DNA from: Porphyra umbilicalis | Lineage: Eukaryota; Rhodophyta; Bangiophyceae; Bangiales; Bangiaceae | Length of the DNA stretch: 64,000 nucleotides | Assembly: GCA_002049455.2 (NCBI GenBank) | Contig: KV918765.1 | Location: forward strand, 618,092-682,091 | Direction: 5' to 3' | In this document: piece after piece, positions 43,201-51,865 of the stretch | How the letters are laid out: each line of letters begins with the position of its first letter | How positions within the stretch are numbered: position 1 is the first letter of the stretch | Notes under the pieces: model-generated | Database searches by the model: none | The model's input: only the letters and a program-made list of their open reading frames with translations | What the model was told of the DNA's origin: nothing | Position numbers and translations under genes: made by a program

Positions 43201-44716
43201 GCAGGCGGCGATGGACACAGAGATGGCGGGGCTGCGCAAGGCCAACACGTGGGAGCTGGTCAGCCTTCCGCCTGGCGCCAAGTTGACGGGGGGTCGTTGG
43301 GTCTTTGCATACAAACGGGACGCCAACGGCACCGTCACGCGGTACAAGGCCCGCTTCGTGGCGCAGGGCTACACGCAGCGGGCAGGCATCGACTACACCG
43401 ACGTGTGGGCGCCGTGCCCGGCGCGCGCCACGGTGCGCGCCGTATTGGCCAAGGTCGCGGCCCACGACTTGGAGATGCACGTCGTCGACATCAAGAATGC
43501 CTACCTCAACGCGCCCATGGATGTGCCGGTGTACGTCCGGCAGCCTGAGGGGTATGAGGTCGGCGGGAACGGTGTCGTGGCGCTACTCCGGTACGCCTTG
43601 TACGGATGCAAGCAGGCGGGGCGACTGTGGGGGAAACACGCGCACGGGACACTGACCGGCCTCGGTGCCGTCCGCTCCCAGGCCGACCCCACACTCTACA
43701 TTTGGATGCAGACGGCGGGACCCACATTGATCCTCGTGCACGTGGATGACATGTCCATCGCGTCGTCATCGCTGGCGGACGTGCAGCACGCCAAGGAGGC
43801 CATCCTGTCCACGTACGGGGGGCGCGACCTGGGCGCGGCGACAACCTTCCTTGGATACAAAATCTACCGCGACCGTGCGGCGGGGACCCTCACGCTGAGC
43901 TGCCCCGGCCTGACGACGGCGCTGCTCGAAGAGTTCTCCATGACGGACGCCAAGCCCACCAAGGTGCCGGTGCCAGTCGGCACCTCCCTCACGCGGACGG
44001 GGACGAACTTGCTCCCCGACGGCGGGCGCTACGCGGAGATGGTGGGCAGCCTCCTCTACTTGTCCACTTCCACCAGGCCGGACATCTCCTTTGCCGCCGG
44101 GCTCCTTGCCCGCTTCATGACCCAGCCAGAGGAGGGGCACTGGCACTTGGCCAAGCACGTGCTTCGGTACCTGGTCGGCACGGCCACCTTTGGCCTGCGG
44201 TACGGCACCCAGGAGGGCCTCGCCGGCGCTGTCGACGCGGACCACGGCGGCTGCCTCATCACACGCCGATCAACTACCGGGTGGGTGTTCACTCTGCACG
44301 GGGCGGCCATCTCCTGGGGGAGCAAGCGGCAGCCTACGGTATCATCTTCGACTGCCGAATCAGAGTACATCGCCGCGGCGGCTGTCACCCGCGAGGCGTT
44401 GTGGCTGCGGAAGCTGATGGCCGACCTGGGCGAGCCGACCGACGTGGTGCACGTGGCCGAGGACAACCAGGCATGCCTCGCGCTGATTGCCAACCCCGAG
44501 TCGACCGGTCGGGCCAAACACATCGACATGGCGCACCATCTCGTGCGCGAGCGGGTGGCGATGGGGGAGGTCGATTTCCATTACACCCCCGGCCGCGAGC
44601 TGGTGGCGGACGGGCTCACCAAGCCCCTGCCGGGGCCCACCTTCACCGACTTCCGCAAGCGGCTGGGGCTGGTGGGGCAGTTGACGGCGGGCACGGTGCG
44701 GCGCAGCGCCGAGTAA
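40247..44716 (+). CDS. Copia gag-pol polyprotein (1,489 residues), looks whole
   Basis: A single frame coding gag, a CCHC zinc knuckle around residues 245-258, an aspartic protease (LIDSGASHNM, around 328), the HHCC integrase zinc domain (WHRRLGHLGH, around 470) and integrase core, a Ser/Gly/Pro-rich linker near 790-900, reverse transcriptase (about 1000-1220, with a VDDM active-site motif) and RNase H (about 1330 to the end). Gag and pol in one frame is usual for many copia elements. Given as a fossil description only. Confidence 0.93.
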   Translation: MAAPSESDGLRIEKLDKDYATWAILFQASLEDKELWTAIEDPQPDEMTDPAGADTWKKKNRRAFGRLKLSVEPHHLPTIQNCTTARAAWDALEALLTAQTNSRRLQLSKELAALAIRPGETLLAYQGRVKKLQAEMVGAGHPIDDNTAILHFMTGLGEAYLMEQKILTSQQTELRWETVMPMLFPVESAMVEKAAVQEHKEGPAAAAYAALLAALPHVAGAAGAAGTSATAPRLSRAERRKRVTCWTCNQRGHYQSECPQNPDRPSGSGSGPSAAFMATARKVTFNPAAEGTHDEASTSHRGTGVVNPTASASAVGVHPGDPAPTEWLIDSGASHNMRTMRLGLRDYVSAPTDVTIANGNTVHSPGRGSVTLANSLGGFITLGNTLFVPGITPNLLSVRAMAKRGKVTFEGDDVTVEQNGMVVATGRVNGNDQYTLDGGRTVDLSGPSSGAGSATAAVAYGKGKTVTSQLWHRRLGHLGHANVRQLARLVAGMDLALADDTGTDGAPCVPCVKARITHTPHGTGRATTQVLEKLHVDLAGPFDRSVGGAVHFMSALDDWSEMGFATPLKTKADAGAALRDWITHLERQTGKTVKSIRCDGAGELIKSTEMIAYFQKTGIRVEPTAPYSPQMNGKAERLNRTILERVRAVLFDSGLDKALWAEILMAVYFLRNRSPTADGVSTPLERFYGRQPDLSNLRALGSVAYAMVPPRSAGKLDPKALLGRVVGYGAGGHALRIQSSLTGKILTRRDVVVDETEPIASVRPSALPVNLYLPDGWSSADSCPDGSDSGDGGDVAALITGSSDGVDGGVYTGGADGAGATSDGGANGGVGTRDGGANVRVGITPTGTPGSSDGDAGGVGTGGAGGAAVTSDGGANGGGGHTPATAPTRGSMPADAAVLPVPALTTVSAAIPTLVAYPAADPPGHGYSLRSRPGPFPPGPSAQVAAAPAAPKPMSIAEAVARPDWDAAPPKTRTAALSRPDAHLWQAAMDTEMAGLRKANTWELVSLPPGAKLTGGRWVFAYKRDANGTVTRYKARFVAQGYTQRAGIDYTDVWAPCPARATVRAVLAKVAAHDLEMHVVDIKNAYLNAPMDVPVYVRQPEGYEVGGNGVVALLRYALYGCKQAGRLWGKHAHGTLTGLGAVRSQADPTLYIWMQTAGPTLILVHVDDMSIASSSLADVQHAKEAILSTYGGRDLGAATTFLGYKIYRDRAAGTLTLSCPGLTTALLEEFSMTDAKPTKVPVPVGTSLTRTGTNLLPDGGRYAEMVGSLLYLSTSTRPDISFAAGLLARFMTQPEEGHWHLAKHVLRYLVGTATFGLRYGTQEGLAGAVDADHGGCLITRRSTTGWVFTLHGAAISWGSKRQPTVSSSTAESEYIAAAAVTREALWLRKLMADLGEPTDVVHVAEDNQACLALIANPESTGRAKHIDMAHHLVRERVAMGEVDFHYTPGRELVADGLTKPLPGPTFTDFRKRLGLVGQLTAGTVRRSAE

Positions 44717-44848
44717 CCGTCGGGCAGCCACGCCGCGGTTGGGGTATGCGTGCCACCATCTGGCGGCAGCTTGGGGGAGGCCGGGCGTACGGTAACCGCA
44801 GCTGTACAGCAGCGGGACGGTTACGGGTTGGACGCGGGTGTGGGGGAG

Positions 44849-45114
44849 TGTTGACGGCGGCCAAACACCCGTGCCCAACGGTCGGCGGATCGGCCACCGT
44901 GTCCGAGCCGCAAGTGAGATTGGACGGCCGAGATTGCATCGGGCGAGGGATTTGTGAGGGCGCAGGAATTGTGACGTGGGTGTCAGTAGTGGTGTGCGGG
45001 ATTGGTGATGGGAGATTCCGCTGGGCGCCCCGCGGGGGCGCCCAGCAGCGATATCGGGTGGCGAGGAGCCGCCCCAGCCACACACCGGTAAATGGACCAA
45101 CGCGTTTGTCGACA
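44849..45114 (+). repeat. 3' LTR of the whole copia element (266 bp)
   Basis: Near-identical to the LTR at 39836-40101. It is preceded by the purine tract and followed by agcagg, which starts unrelated host DNA. Confidence 0.92.
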
Positions 45115-45159
45115 AGCAGGTCCGCCACGCGTCGGCTGCGGCGCGGGCAGGCGGGCGCT

Positions 45160-45186
45160 CCCCCCCCCCCCCCCCCCCCCCCCCCC
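45160..45186. repeat. Poly-C run of 27 bases
   Basis: One of the longest homopolymers in the window, 46 bases beyond the copia 3' LTR and just downstream of the alpha/beta hydrolase stop. Confidence 0.95.
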
Positions 45187-45239
45187 ATCGGCGTCGATCG
45201 CCCCCCCGCCCCGCCCCCCCCCCCGTCCCCCCCCTCCCC

Positions 45240-46388
45240 TCAGCGCGACACGCCCGCCACCATAGCCGCCACAATGAGCCCCTGCGCGACCGGCGAGCGC
45301 AAGTACCCCTCGTGCCCCCCCTCGGGGAGGGCCACAAACGCCACCCCCCCCCTCCCCCCCCCCCCCGCGTACGCGTCGGCCAAGACGCGCGCCCCCCCCA
45401 CGCCCAACGCCAGCGGCACGAGCGCATCATCCACGGCGTGCACGACGGTCATGTTTGGGCGCCCGCCGTCGGCGCGCAGCGCGGCCGGGTAGGTCTCTGC
45501 GAGGGGCAGAAAGGGCGACAGCGCCACCACCGCCCGCACCGACGGGAGGCGCCCGCGCGCGGCGAGGTGCAGCGCCATGGCGCCGCCGAGGCTTTGGCCG
45601 ACGAGCGCAACGGCGCCCGACGGCGGCACGGCCCGCGCCTCGGCCGCGAGGAGCGCCTCGACGCGGCGGGTGGAGCGGGCGGCGTCGAGCGTGTCAATGG
45701 CCATGGGCGTTGCCTGCGACGCCGCCGCCGCCGCCGCCGCCGCGGCCGAGGCGAGCACCCCGCCGTCGGTGGCGGCGGCGGCGGCGACGGCGGCGAGTCC
45801 CGGCGCGGCCGCCGCGCCGGCGGCCGCGAGGGCGGCGGGCGGGGGGAACACTTCAAACCACTGGTGCATGGCAAAGGGCGGGAGGCTGGGGAGTTGACGC
45901 GTCACCGCCGCGGCGGGCACCACCGGCACGACGACGCGGAGGGTGGCCGCGGCGGCGCCCGCGCCCGCGAGCAGCGGCCCGAGGATGCCGGCGACGACGG
46001 TCACGGGCGACCGCAGGCGGCCGAGGAGAAAGACGACCGACGCGACGGCGGGGCGGGGGGGGACGAACACCACCGCGCCGGCGGGGACGCGGCGGGGGGG
46101 GGGGCGCCCCTCCCCGCCCGTCCCGCAATCGAGGGTGTGGGCGGTGCCGGGGAGGACCGCCCCACACGCCAACTCGATGGGCGGGAAGGGCGTGTCGGGG
46201 GGGGTGCCGACGAGCGCAACGAGGGCGCTCATTGACGGGATGCCGCCGGCTCCCGCCGGGTAGTCGTCGGTGCGCGGCGCAGACGACGGTGGCGCGGCGG
46301 TGTCGGTGGCCACGGCGGGGGAGCGCCGAAGCAGGCCCCCGGCGGCGCCGGCGGCGGTGGCCGCCAGCAGCAGACTCCGCCGGCGCAT
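45240..46388 (-). CDS. Alpha/beta hydrolase (carboxylesterase/acyl-protein thioesterase-like), exported or plastid
   Basis: The visible catalytic set is a nucleophile elbow GQSLGGAMALHLAARG (G-x-S-x-G), an acid in VVHAVDDALVPLALG, and a His in LPEGGHEGYLRSP. The GQSxGGAMAL form and the spacing resemble the phospholipase/carboxylesterase (Abhydrolase_2) family, which cleaves short esters or thioesters. The start at 46388 gives MRRRSLLLAATAAGAAGG, a twin-arginine-like, cleavable signal, so export or the thylakoid lumen is possible. An in-frame ATG at 46478 would add 30 Pro/Arg-rich residues that could be a transit peptide. An Ala-rich insert of about 60 residues precedes the nucleophile. The frame is intact: 382 residues. 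The substrate is unknown. Confidence 0.75.
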   Translation of the reverse strand: MRRRSLLLAATAAGAAGGLLRRSPAVATDTAAPPSSAPRTDDYPAGAGGIPSMSALVALVGTPPDTPFPPIELACGAVLPGTAHTLDCGTGGEGRPPPRRVPAGAVVFVPPRPAVASVVFLLGRLRSPVTVVAGILGPLLAGAGAAAATLRVVVPVVPAAAVTRQLPSLPPFAMHQWFEVFPPPAALAAAGAAAAPGLAAVAAAAATDGGVLASAAAAAAAAASQATPMAIDTLDAARSTRRVEALLAAEARAVPPSGAVALVGQSLGGAMALHLAARGRLPSVRAVVALSPFLPLAETYPAALRADGGRPNMTVVHAVDDALVPLALGVGGARVLADAYAGGGGRGGVAFVALPEGGHEGYLRSPVAQGLIVAAMVAGVSR

Positions 46389-47476
46389 GGTGGAGGCGTG
46401 GCCGACGGGGCGGCCGACGGGGGGCGACGGGGGGGTGGCGCGACACCACGGGGGGGGTGGGGGGCGACACGCACCCACGTGGGCGGAGGGGACGGCGCGG
46501 AGGGGTGTTGGGCGCTGCGGCGGCGGCGGCGGCGGCGGCGGCGCCGGTTGCGTGCGGTGCCGTGCGGCGGTGCCTCGGTGGCGCTACAGCGCCGACGGCG
46601 GTGCGTCGGTGGCGCCACGGCGCGGCGGCAGCGGCCCCCGCCGCGGCGGTGGCGGGTCGTGCCGCCCGCACCCACCACGTCGGGCAGAGGTGACGGCGGC
46701 GGGACTGGCGCGTCGGGGTGCCGCCGCCGCCGCCCCCCGCGCGCCGACCGGCGGCGGTGCGCCGCACTGCGGGCCGCTCGTGGCGGCGCCGGGGGCGACC
46801 GCCCGGGCGGCGCGCGGCGGGGGCGCCGCCGCCGCCGCCGCGCGGGTCGGCCCCGCCCGCCGCCGCGGCGGGTGCGCGCGGCGGCGCCGCCGCCGGGGGT
46901 GGCCGCCTCGCGCCCGTGTTGCGTCGCGCGCGCGCGTGCGCGCGCGTGCGCGCACCCCCCAGCGCCGCCGCTGCGGGGGCGACCGATACCCCCGCGTCGG
47001 CGGCCGCGCGCATTCCCCCCCCCCCGCCCCCCCCCCTGCCCACCGCCTCCCGGTGACGGGGGAGCGGCCGGCCGCGGCGGCCGCGCCGCGGTGGCGGTGC
47101 TGCTGCGGGTGGACGCGCCGCGGGCGGTGGCTCCTTCCCCGCGCCGCAGTTTGGGAGGGGGGGGGGGGGAGGGCGTGAGTGACGCCCGTTTGACGCTCCG
47201 CGTGCCCGTGGCACCGCGGCTGGGCGGGTGCGTCGCCGGGGCGACATGGGTGCCACGCGGGAGCCAATCGCTGCGTGGGGGGGGGCTTGCAGGGGGGGGG
47301 GGGGGGGGGGGGTGGTGGGGGCGGGGGGGCGGCGGTGCGGCACTCCGCCGTCCCCCGCGCCGACGAGGGAAGGAGAGGAACGCCGCTCGGCGGTGCGGGC
47401 GGCGGGTCGAGACGTGCCGCCCCGCGCCGCGCTGCCCGCCAAGGAGCTGCCGCCTGCGCGCCGCCCGCCGCCCGCC
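46389..47476. other. Divergent upstream region, low complexity
   Basis: Lies between two divergently oriented genes and should hold both promoters. It is dominated by GC repeats and G runs (for example 47278-47312). The long open frames here are Arg/Pro-rich shadows with no motif. Confidence 0.5.
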
Positions 47477-48888
47477 ATGGCTTGGGTGCACCGTCTGTCG
47501 GCCGCCGCTGCCGCTGCCGCCGCCGCCGTCGCCGTTGCCACCGCTGCCGTCGCTGCGGTCGGCACAGTGGCGGCCGCCGCCGCCGCCCATGCCGTCGACG
47601 GGTGACCCCGTGTTCGTGGCGACCTCGCCGCTGGCGGGTGCCGACGTCGACGCGCTGCCGACGACGGTTGCCTGGCGGGCGGGTGGGGGCCGTGTCGCCC
47701 CCGTTTTGGGTGGCGCCCGGCGCCCGCGTCAAGGACCCAGAGGAGGTGCTGCACGCTCCGACAGACCGCGCCAAAACTTAGTATAGGCCGTGACCCCGGC
47801 GACGCGGCCAAGGCCGAGGTGCTCGAGCCGGCGCGGTACGCGCCGTGGACGGCGTGTACGCGCGTCGCCACGCCCGACGCGACCGAGACGCGGCTGACGG
47901 TGCGGGGGCGGTGCGATGGTCGCGTCGCCGGGAGCCTCCCGGACGACCTCGCGCCAGGGCCTACGTGCGGCGGTTTGTGACGGCGGCGGCCACTGCGCAG
48001 ACGGGGGCCCTGTTGGCCGCCGTCCACTCCGCGTTGTCCGCCACCCTCCGGGCGACACCGCGAATCGACGCCCCGTCTCCAGCCGCGGCGCTCGTCAAAG
48101 TCGCCACCACCGCGTCTCACCATGGCGGCGAGGGGCCGGCAGCCGTCGACGCGTACGCCAACGCGGTCGTTTGTCGCGGCGGTGACGCCGACGCGGCCGT
48201 CTTTGCCTGGTCGCCTGCGTGCCCGACGCCGCCCCCGCCGTCGCCGCCGCTCGGATCACGCTCCGCGCGGCGGCGGCGCCGTAGCCGGCGCGGCCGCCGG
48301 GCGCGCCCCCCGCGCCGGCGGCGGTGGCGTTGGGGGGCGTCGGCATGGTCAACGGCCACGCGTTTTGGGCACGCGGTCGACCCGGGGGGGGTCGCCCACG
48401 GCGCCGCGGGCGCGCCGAGCCCGTGGCTGTCGCCGTCTGCGGCGGTGGCGGCGGCCGACCGCGCCGCGCGCGTCGCCGCCGAGTACGACGCCGACCCGAC
48501 TCCCGAGGCGGGCGTGCCGCCGCCGGCCGCACCCGCCATGAACACGGTGCCGACGCGGTCGGCTTGCGCGCCGCGCACGACGCGCTGCGGGCGCGCGCTG
48601 GGCGGCGCCGCCGCGCACCGGGTGGTTCGGGCGGCCAACCCCGCCGTCGCCGCCGTGTTGGATGGCGGTCGGCTCCCCATGGTGACCGCCCGCGCAGCCG
48701 TGGGGTGGGCACCCCGTCGGGCGCGCAGCGGCGGCGGCGGTTTGGCGACCGCCGGCGACGCCGTCGGGCGGCTGCGGGTGTTTGGGCCGCTTGGCCCGTC
48801 GCCGGCGTTGGCGGCCGCGTTGGCCTGCCCGGTGGGCAGCGCACGTTCCGCCCACGGGGGGGGGCGCCACACGCTGTACGGCGCGTGA
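47477..48888 (+). CDS. Putative secreted protein, unidentified, frame disturbed
   Basis: ATG 47477 (cgccATGG) opens with a signal peptide (MAWVHRLSAAAAAAAAAVAV to AHA). Coherent plus-strand segments follow in changing frames: DPVFVATSPLAGADVDALPT, FWVAPGARVKDPEEVLHAP, AKAEVLEPARYAPWTACTRV, ETRLTVRGRCDGRVAGSLPD, RRFVTAAATAQTGALLAAVH, VKVATTASHHGGEGPAAVDA, VNGHAFWARG, and a last frame ending GRHTLYGA at 48888. The switches coincide with GC runs. It could be one secreted protein of about 450 residues or two genes. I recognise no family. Confidence 0.4.
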
Positions 48889-49392
48889 GGGGGGCGGCGG
48901 TCAACGCCCACGACGATAAAAAAAAAAGACACAAAACACAAGAAGGCAGACGGCCGCTGGCCACCCCCGACCTTTTGCCCCCGCAGCGCCAGCGGCGGGC
49001 CGGGCGGCCCGCCGCCCGGTACGACGAGGCGGCAGGGTTGTAAGATTTCGACGAAATCATCATTGATGGTTTCTTTTCTCCATAATTATTAATAATTATC
49101 GTCCATGGTTACGGAAACCATCAGCCCGACTTCTTCGGAAAGTACTTGATGGACGACCTGAATCATGTCTCGTCTAACAGCCTGTTAGTTCTCCTTCAGT
49201 ATGTCTCTCGCGCCCCTCCACACGATGCCTATGGGGGTGGGCCGCCGCCTCCACCGCGCGGCACGTGCTCGCCGTCATTTGAGGAGACGGGGGGGACAGC
49301 TCGCGCGGCGGCCGCCGCCGACTTTGGGACGGGGGGGGTCGGAGGGGGGGGTGGTTGTGGGCCGACCGCGATCGCCACACGGACACACTTAC
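48889..49392. other. Intergenic with an AT-rich patch
   Basis: An AT-rich stretch at 49040-49150 (including ataattattaataattat) interrupts the GC-rich DNA. Similar AT-rich words recur at 49800-49865. I cannot define an element. It is downstream of the possible exon at 49393-49584. Confidence 0.45.
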
Positions 49393-49584
49393 CAGGGTTG
49401 GGGTGTGTGAGGCGTTACCCTCGGAAAAGCTGGGGGGAGGAGAAATGGCGACCAGCTTGCGAAGAGATGGCATGCATGTGAGCGGGAACGCGGCGGCGAC
49501 GACCACCAAACCGACACACACCATCACGACGGCGATAGCGGCGGCCGCCGCCACGCGGCGTGCGGCCGGGCAGGAGCGTAGCAT
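49393..49584 (-). CDS. Possible first exon: signal or anchor peptide with a splice donor
   Basis: ATG 49584 on the minus strand gives MLRSCPAARRVAAAAAIAVV, MVCVGLVVVAAAFPLTCMPS and a polar tail ending THTPTL-like residues (SEGNASHTPTL). It is followed exactly at a codon boundary by a consensus donor (CTG/gtaagt). The 64 codons read as a signal peptide or signal anchor. I cannot find the next exon within the window. It may be an orphan exon or a gene truncated by the AT-rich insertion. Confidence 0.3.
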
Positions 49585-50973
49585 GGCATATATCAGTACT
49601 CCTCCCACCTGCACGGCGGCGGTCGGGTGCGCACATGCTGGTGGTGCAGTAGGGGCATTGAGCAGGCGAGCTCCGGAAACGAAGACCGACAGAGGCGGTG
49701 TCAGCGAGTCCAGGATCCGCTTGCTCCACTTGCGGCATGACATGTATGTTCTTCAAATTAAATGCGAACACGTGGCCCACCGACGATCATTATCAGCGCG
49801 TGCTGGCATGATTTCGATGATTTCGCGATTACTATGACGATCATTATCGCGTGATAATTATCGACCCACATCCCTGCGAGGCGGTCCCCTAAGCAGAGTT
49901 GTCAGCGTTTGGTTTGGTTTGCCAAAAATGAACGGAATTCAACCTGATTCACTTGAACGCTTGAGCGTTCAAGTTGAACGCAACATGTCAAAGGGCGTAC
50001 TTGTTCCGCGTAATACTTAGTGTGCCACGTGTAATGTAGTTGAGATTGTGCCTGGGGAAGTCGGGTTATCTGACTCGAGCTCCATCGAGCTTGAGTCGCC
50101 AAGCCGATGTAGCGTGTGCATGGCAGGCCTGCTTCAGTCCCGGCGACAGAGCCCTGCTTGCCTGCTCCACCACCGCGACACAATTCAAACGAATGGTACG
50201 AGCCGACGCCAGGGCGACGACGTTGACAACCGCCTGGGCCTCCGCGCAGTAAAGGAGACGGGGGGACCAAACAGAAAGGACCAAACACCGATACGTGTAG
50301 ACGGGGCGTTGAGGGCGAATGGATGCCCCTTTGTCCGAGAAGCAGCTTGCTGCACTCCACGCAATCCTGGGTGCAACCACGACCCATCCATCCTCCAGCC
50401 AAAAAGGCTATGATTCACGCACACGTTGACAGCAGATGAATCGATCTACGTACTCAGCGCGTAGGGTGCTACACAGCCGACTGGCAACAGTTGACATGAA
50501 GGAGGGTCTGGGAGCAGAAGTATCAGCGCGACTGACCTGCAGGGGGTATGGCAAAGAGGCAGTCAGAGCGGCCGCACAGCCCTAACCACCTGGCTGATCA
50601 ATTTGAAGTGGTCAACGAAAGCTCCTGTCTGCCCGGGCAATTAATCATAAATACAGCCAAGTCGTTTGTCGTTTGGTTTGGTTCGTTTCTTGAAATCAAC
50701 ATGATTCATCGAACCAACTGTAGATTCAACATGAACTTACAACCCTGCCCCTAAGACTCGTACCGCAATCGCAAGTCGGGCCCAATCGCAGTCGCTGGGC
50801 CCCGATTGCATGGTCTCAGGCCCACTCTACACGGCGGGAGCACGTGCACGTGTTTGTGCCCAAATCACAACGTAAGTCCTGCGCACACACGTGATTTGAC
50901 ATCGGCCGTCATGGCGGCACTCGAGAAATATTGAACACGACCAGCTGGAAATTCAAGGCACGTGCGTGCAATA
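49585..50973. other. Intergenic with short palindromes
   Basis: No gene is supported. It holds a perfect 10-bp palindrome pair at 49952-49973 (cttgaacgct, tg, agcgttcaag). Two similar patches lie at about 49905-49960 and 50660-50720 (both cgtttggtttggtt...tgattca), and the left member of an inverted 15-mer pair is at 50818. Confidence 0.45.
50818..50832 (+). repeat. Left member of an inverted 15-mer pair
   Basis: aggcccactctacac; its reverse complement is at 52013-52027. A 12-base word (ggccccgattgc) also occurs just outside both members in direct orientation (50799 and 52030). The pair encloses MITE-like copy 2 and the 24-bp hairpin. Confidence 0.6.
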
Positions 50974-51665
50974 CCCTGGCCTTCAGGGCGGTGGCACGCT
51001 CGGCGACGCATCGACACCGGGCACGCCGGCCGGCTCCATAGCCGCGAGCGCGCACGGGGGCACGCACAGCCACGCTGCAGTGGCTGGGAGAATGTGGGGC
51101 GGGGAAAGGGGTGCCGCCGCTGCCACCGCAGCGGCGGCGGCCCGCCGGCGTCGCGCGACGCCCACAGGAGGGGCTGTCACTACGCCGCGCAGCGCACCTG
51201 CGCACGGCGGGCAGGGCGGCCGACACGGCGCACGGGCGGGCGGGTGGGACTGATCGCCGCGCGATGGGGCGCCTCCAACCGCGCCGCTAGGTGGCGTCAG
51301 CAACCGCAGACGCGCCGCCGCAACAGAAGACGGCGCGCAGGCACGATCACCCGCGGGTCATCGTGGGCGCGTCGAACCCCGAAAGTCGCTGCGCGCGGTC
51401 GCCGCGCGCAACTCGGGGCGGTGGGGGGGAGCAGAAGGGCAGACGCCGTCCGGGCCCTGTGACCCTTGTGGCAGGAGAGTCCTTCTCAGCCACGTAATTC
51501 GATTCGCTTTTTAGTGTCATCGCGACCCTTCCAACGCTGACACGCCCTCAGATCCCTGGGGACACGAATGCAGACTGCCACCTCTGAAACGGAGATCAAG
51601 TCCCGTTATCTAAGTATATGTGTGCATCACTACACTTTGAGAGCACCCTGTCCTAAAGGCCAGGG
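50974..51665 (+). mobile_element. MITE-like repeat, copy 2 (692 bp)
   Basis: Starts ccctggccttcagggcggtg and ends cctaaaggccaggg. It is the direct-orientation counterpart of the copy at 58310 and the reverse complement of 20592-21278. It is nested between the inverted 15-mers at 50818 and 52013. No coding potential. Confidence 0.85.
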
Positions 51666-51791
51666 AACTTGGTTTCTGGAACTGGCAACTCATATCCCAC
51701 TCCGTCGCGAGGCACGTTGCCGGTGCTGGTGGCACACGCTTGTCCAATCATTCGCGTGGAGCCGTCGACGGCCTAAACGGAATTCTCCTTT

Positions 51792-51851
51792 CCAAGCACG
51801 TTCACGTGTGCGAGATATAAAAAGAAATCTCGCACACGTGAACGTGCTTGG
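51792..51851. repeat. Perfect 24-bp hairpin
   Basis: Arms at 51792-51815 (ccaagcacgttcacgtgtgc then gaga) and 51828-51851 are exact reverse complements around a 12-base A-rich loop (tataaaaagaaa). The arms contain cacgtg. It could be a minimal foldback element or a hairpin-forming transcript. Confidence 0.95.
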
Positions 51852-51865
51852 CCCAAAAGGGCCCA

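Larger units (their letters stand above)
39836..45114 (+). mobile_element. Ty1/copia LTR retrotransposon, looks whole
   Basis: Fossil entry: a 5,279-bp element with two 266-bp LTRs, a short leader (40102-40246), one long gag-pol frame and a purine-rich tract (tgggggag) just before the 3' LTR. The order protease, integrase, RT, RNase H places it in Ty1/copia (Pseudoviridae). The LTRs differ at about two of 266 positions, so insertion is recent. No target duplication is visible, because its left neighbour is a partial copy of the same family. Confidence 0.93.

Noticed and set aside
45853-48123. A 756-codon minus-strand frame overlapping the hydrolase and the putative secreted gene
   Set aside because: Arg/Pro-rich shadow. 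The hydrolase frame with its catalytic motifs and the plus-strand signal peptide are better supported.
49905-50750. An element bounded by the similar patches at 49905 and 50660
   Set aside because: Similarity is limited to cgtttggtttggtt and a few following words, in direct orientation. This is too weak to define ends.
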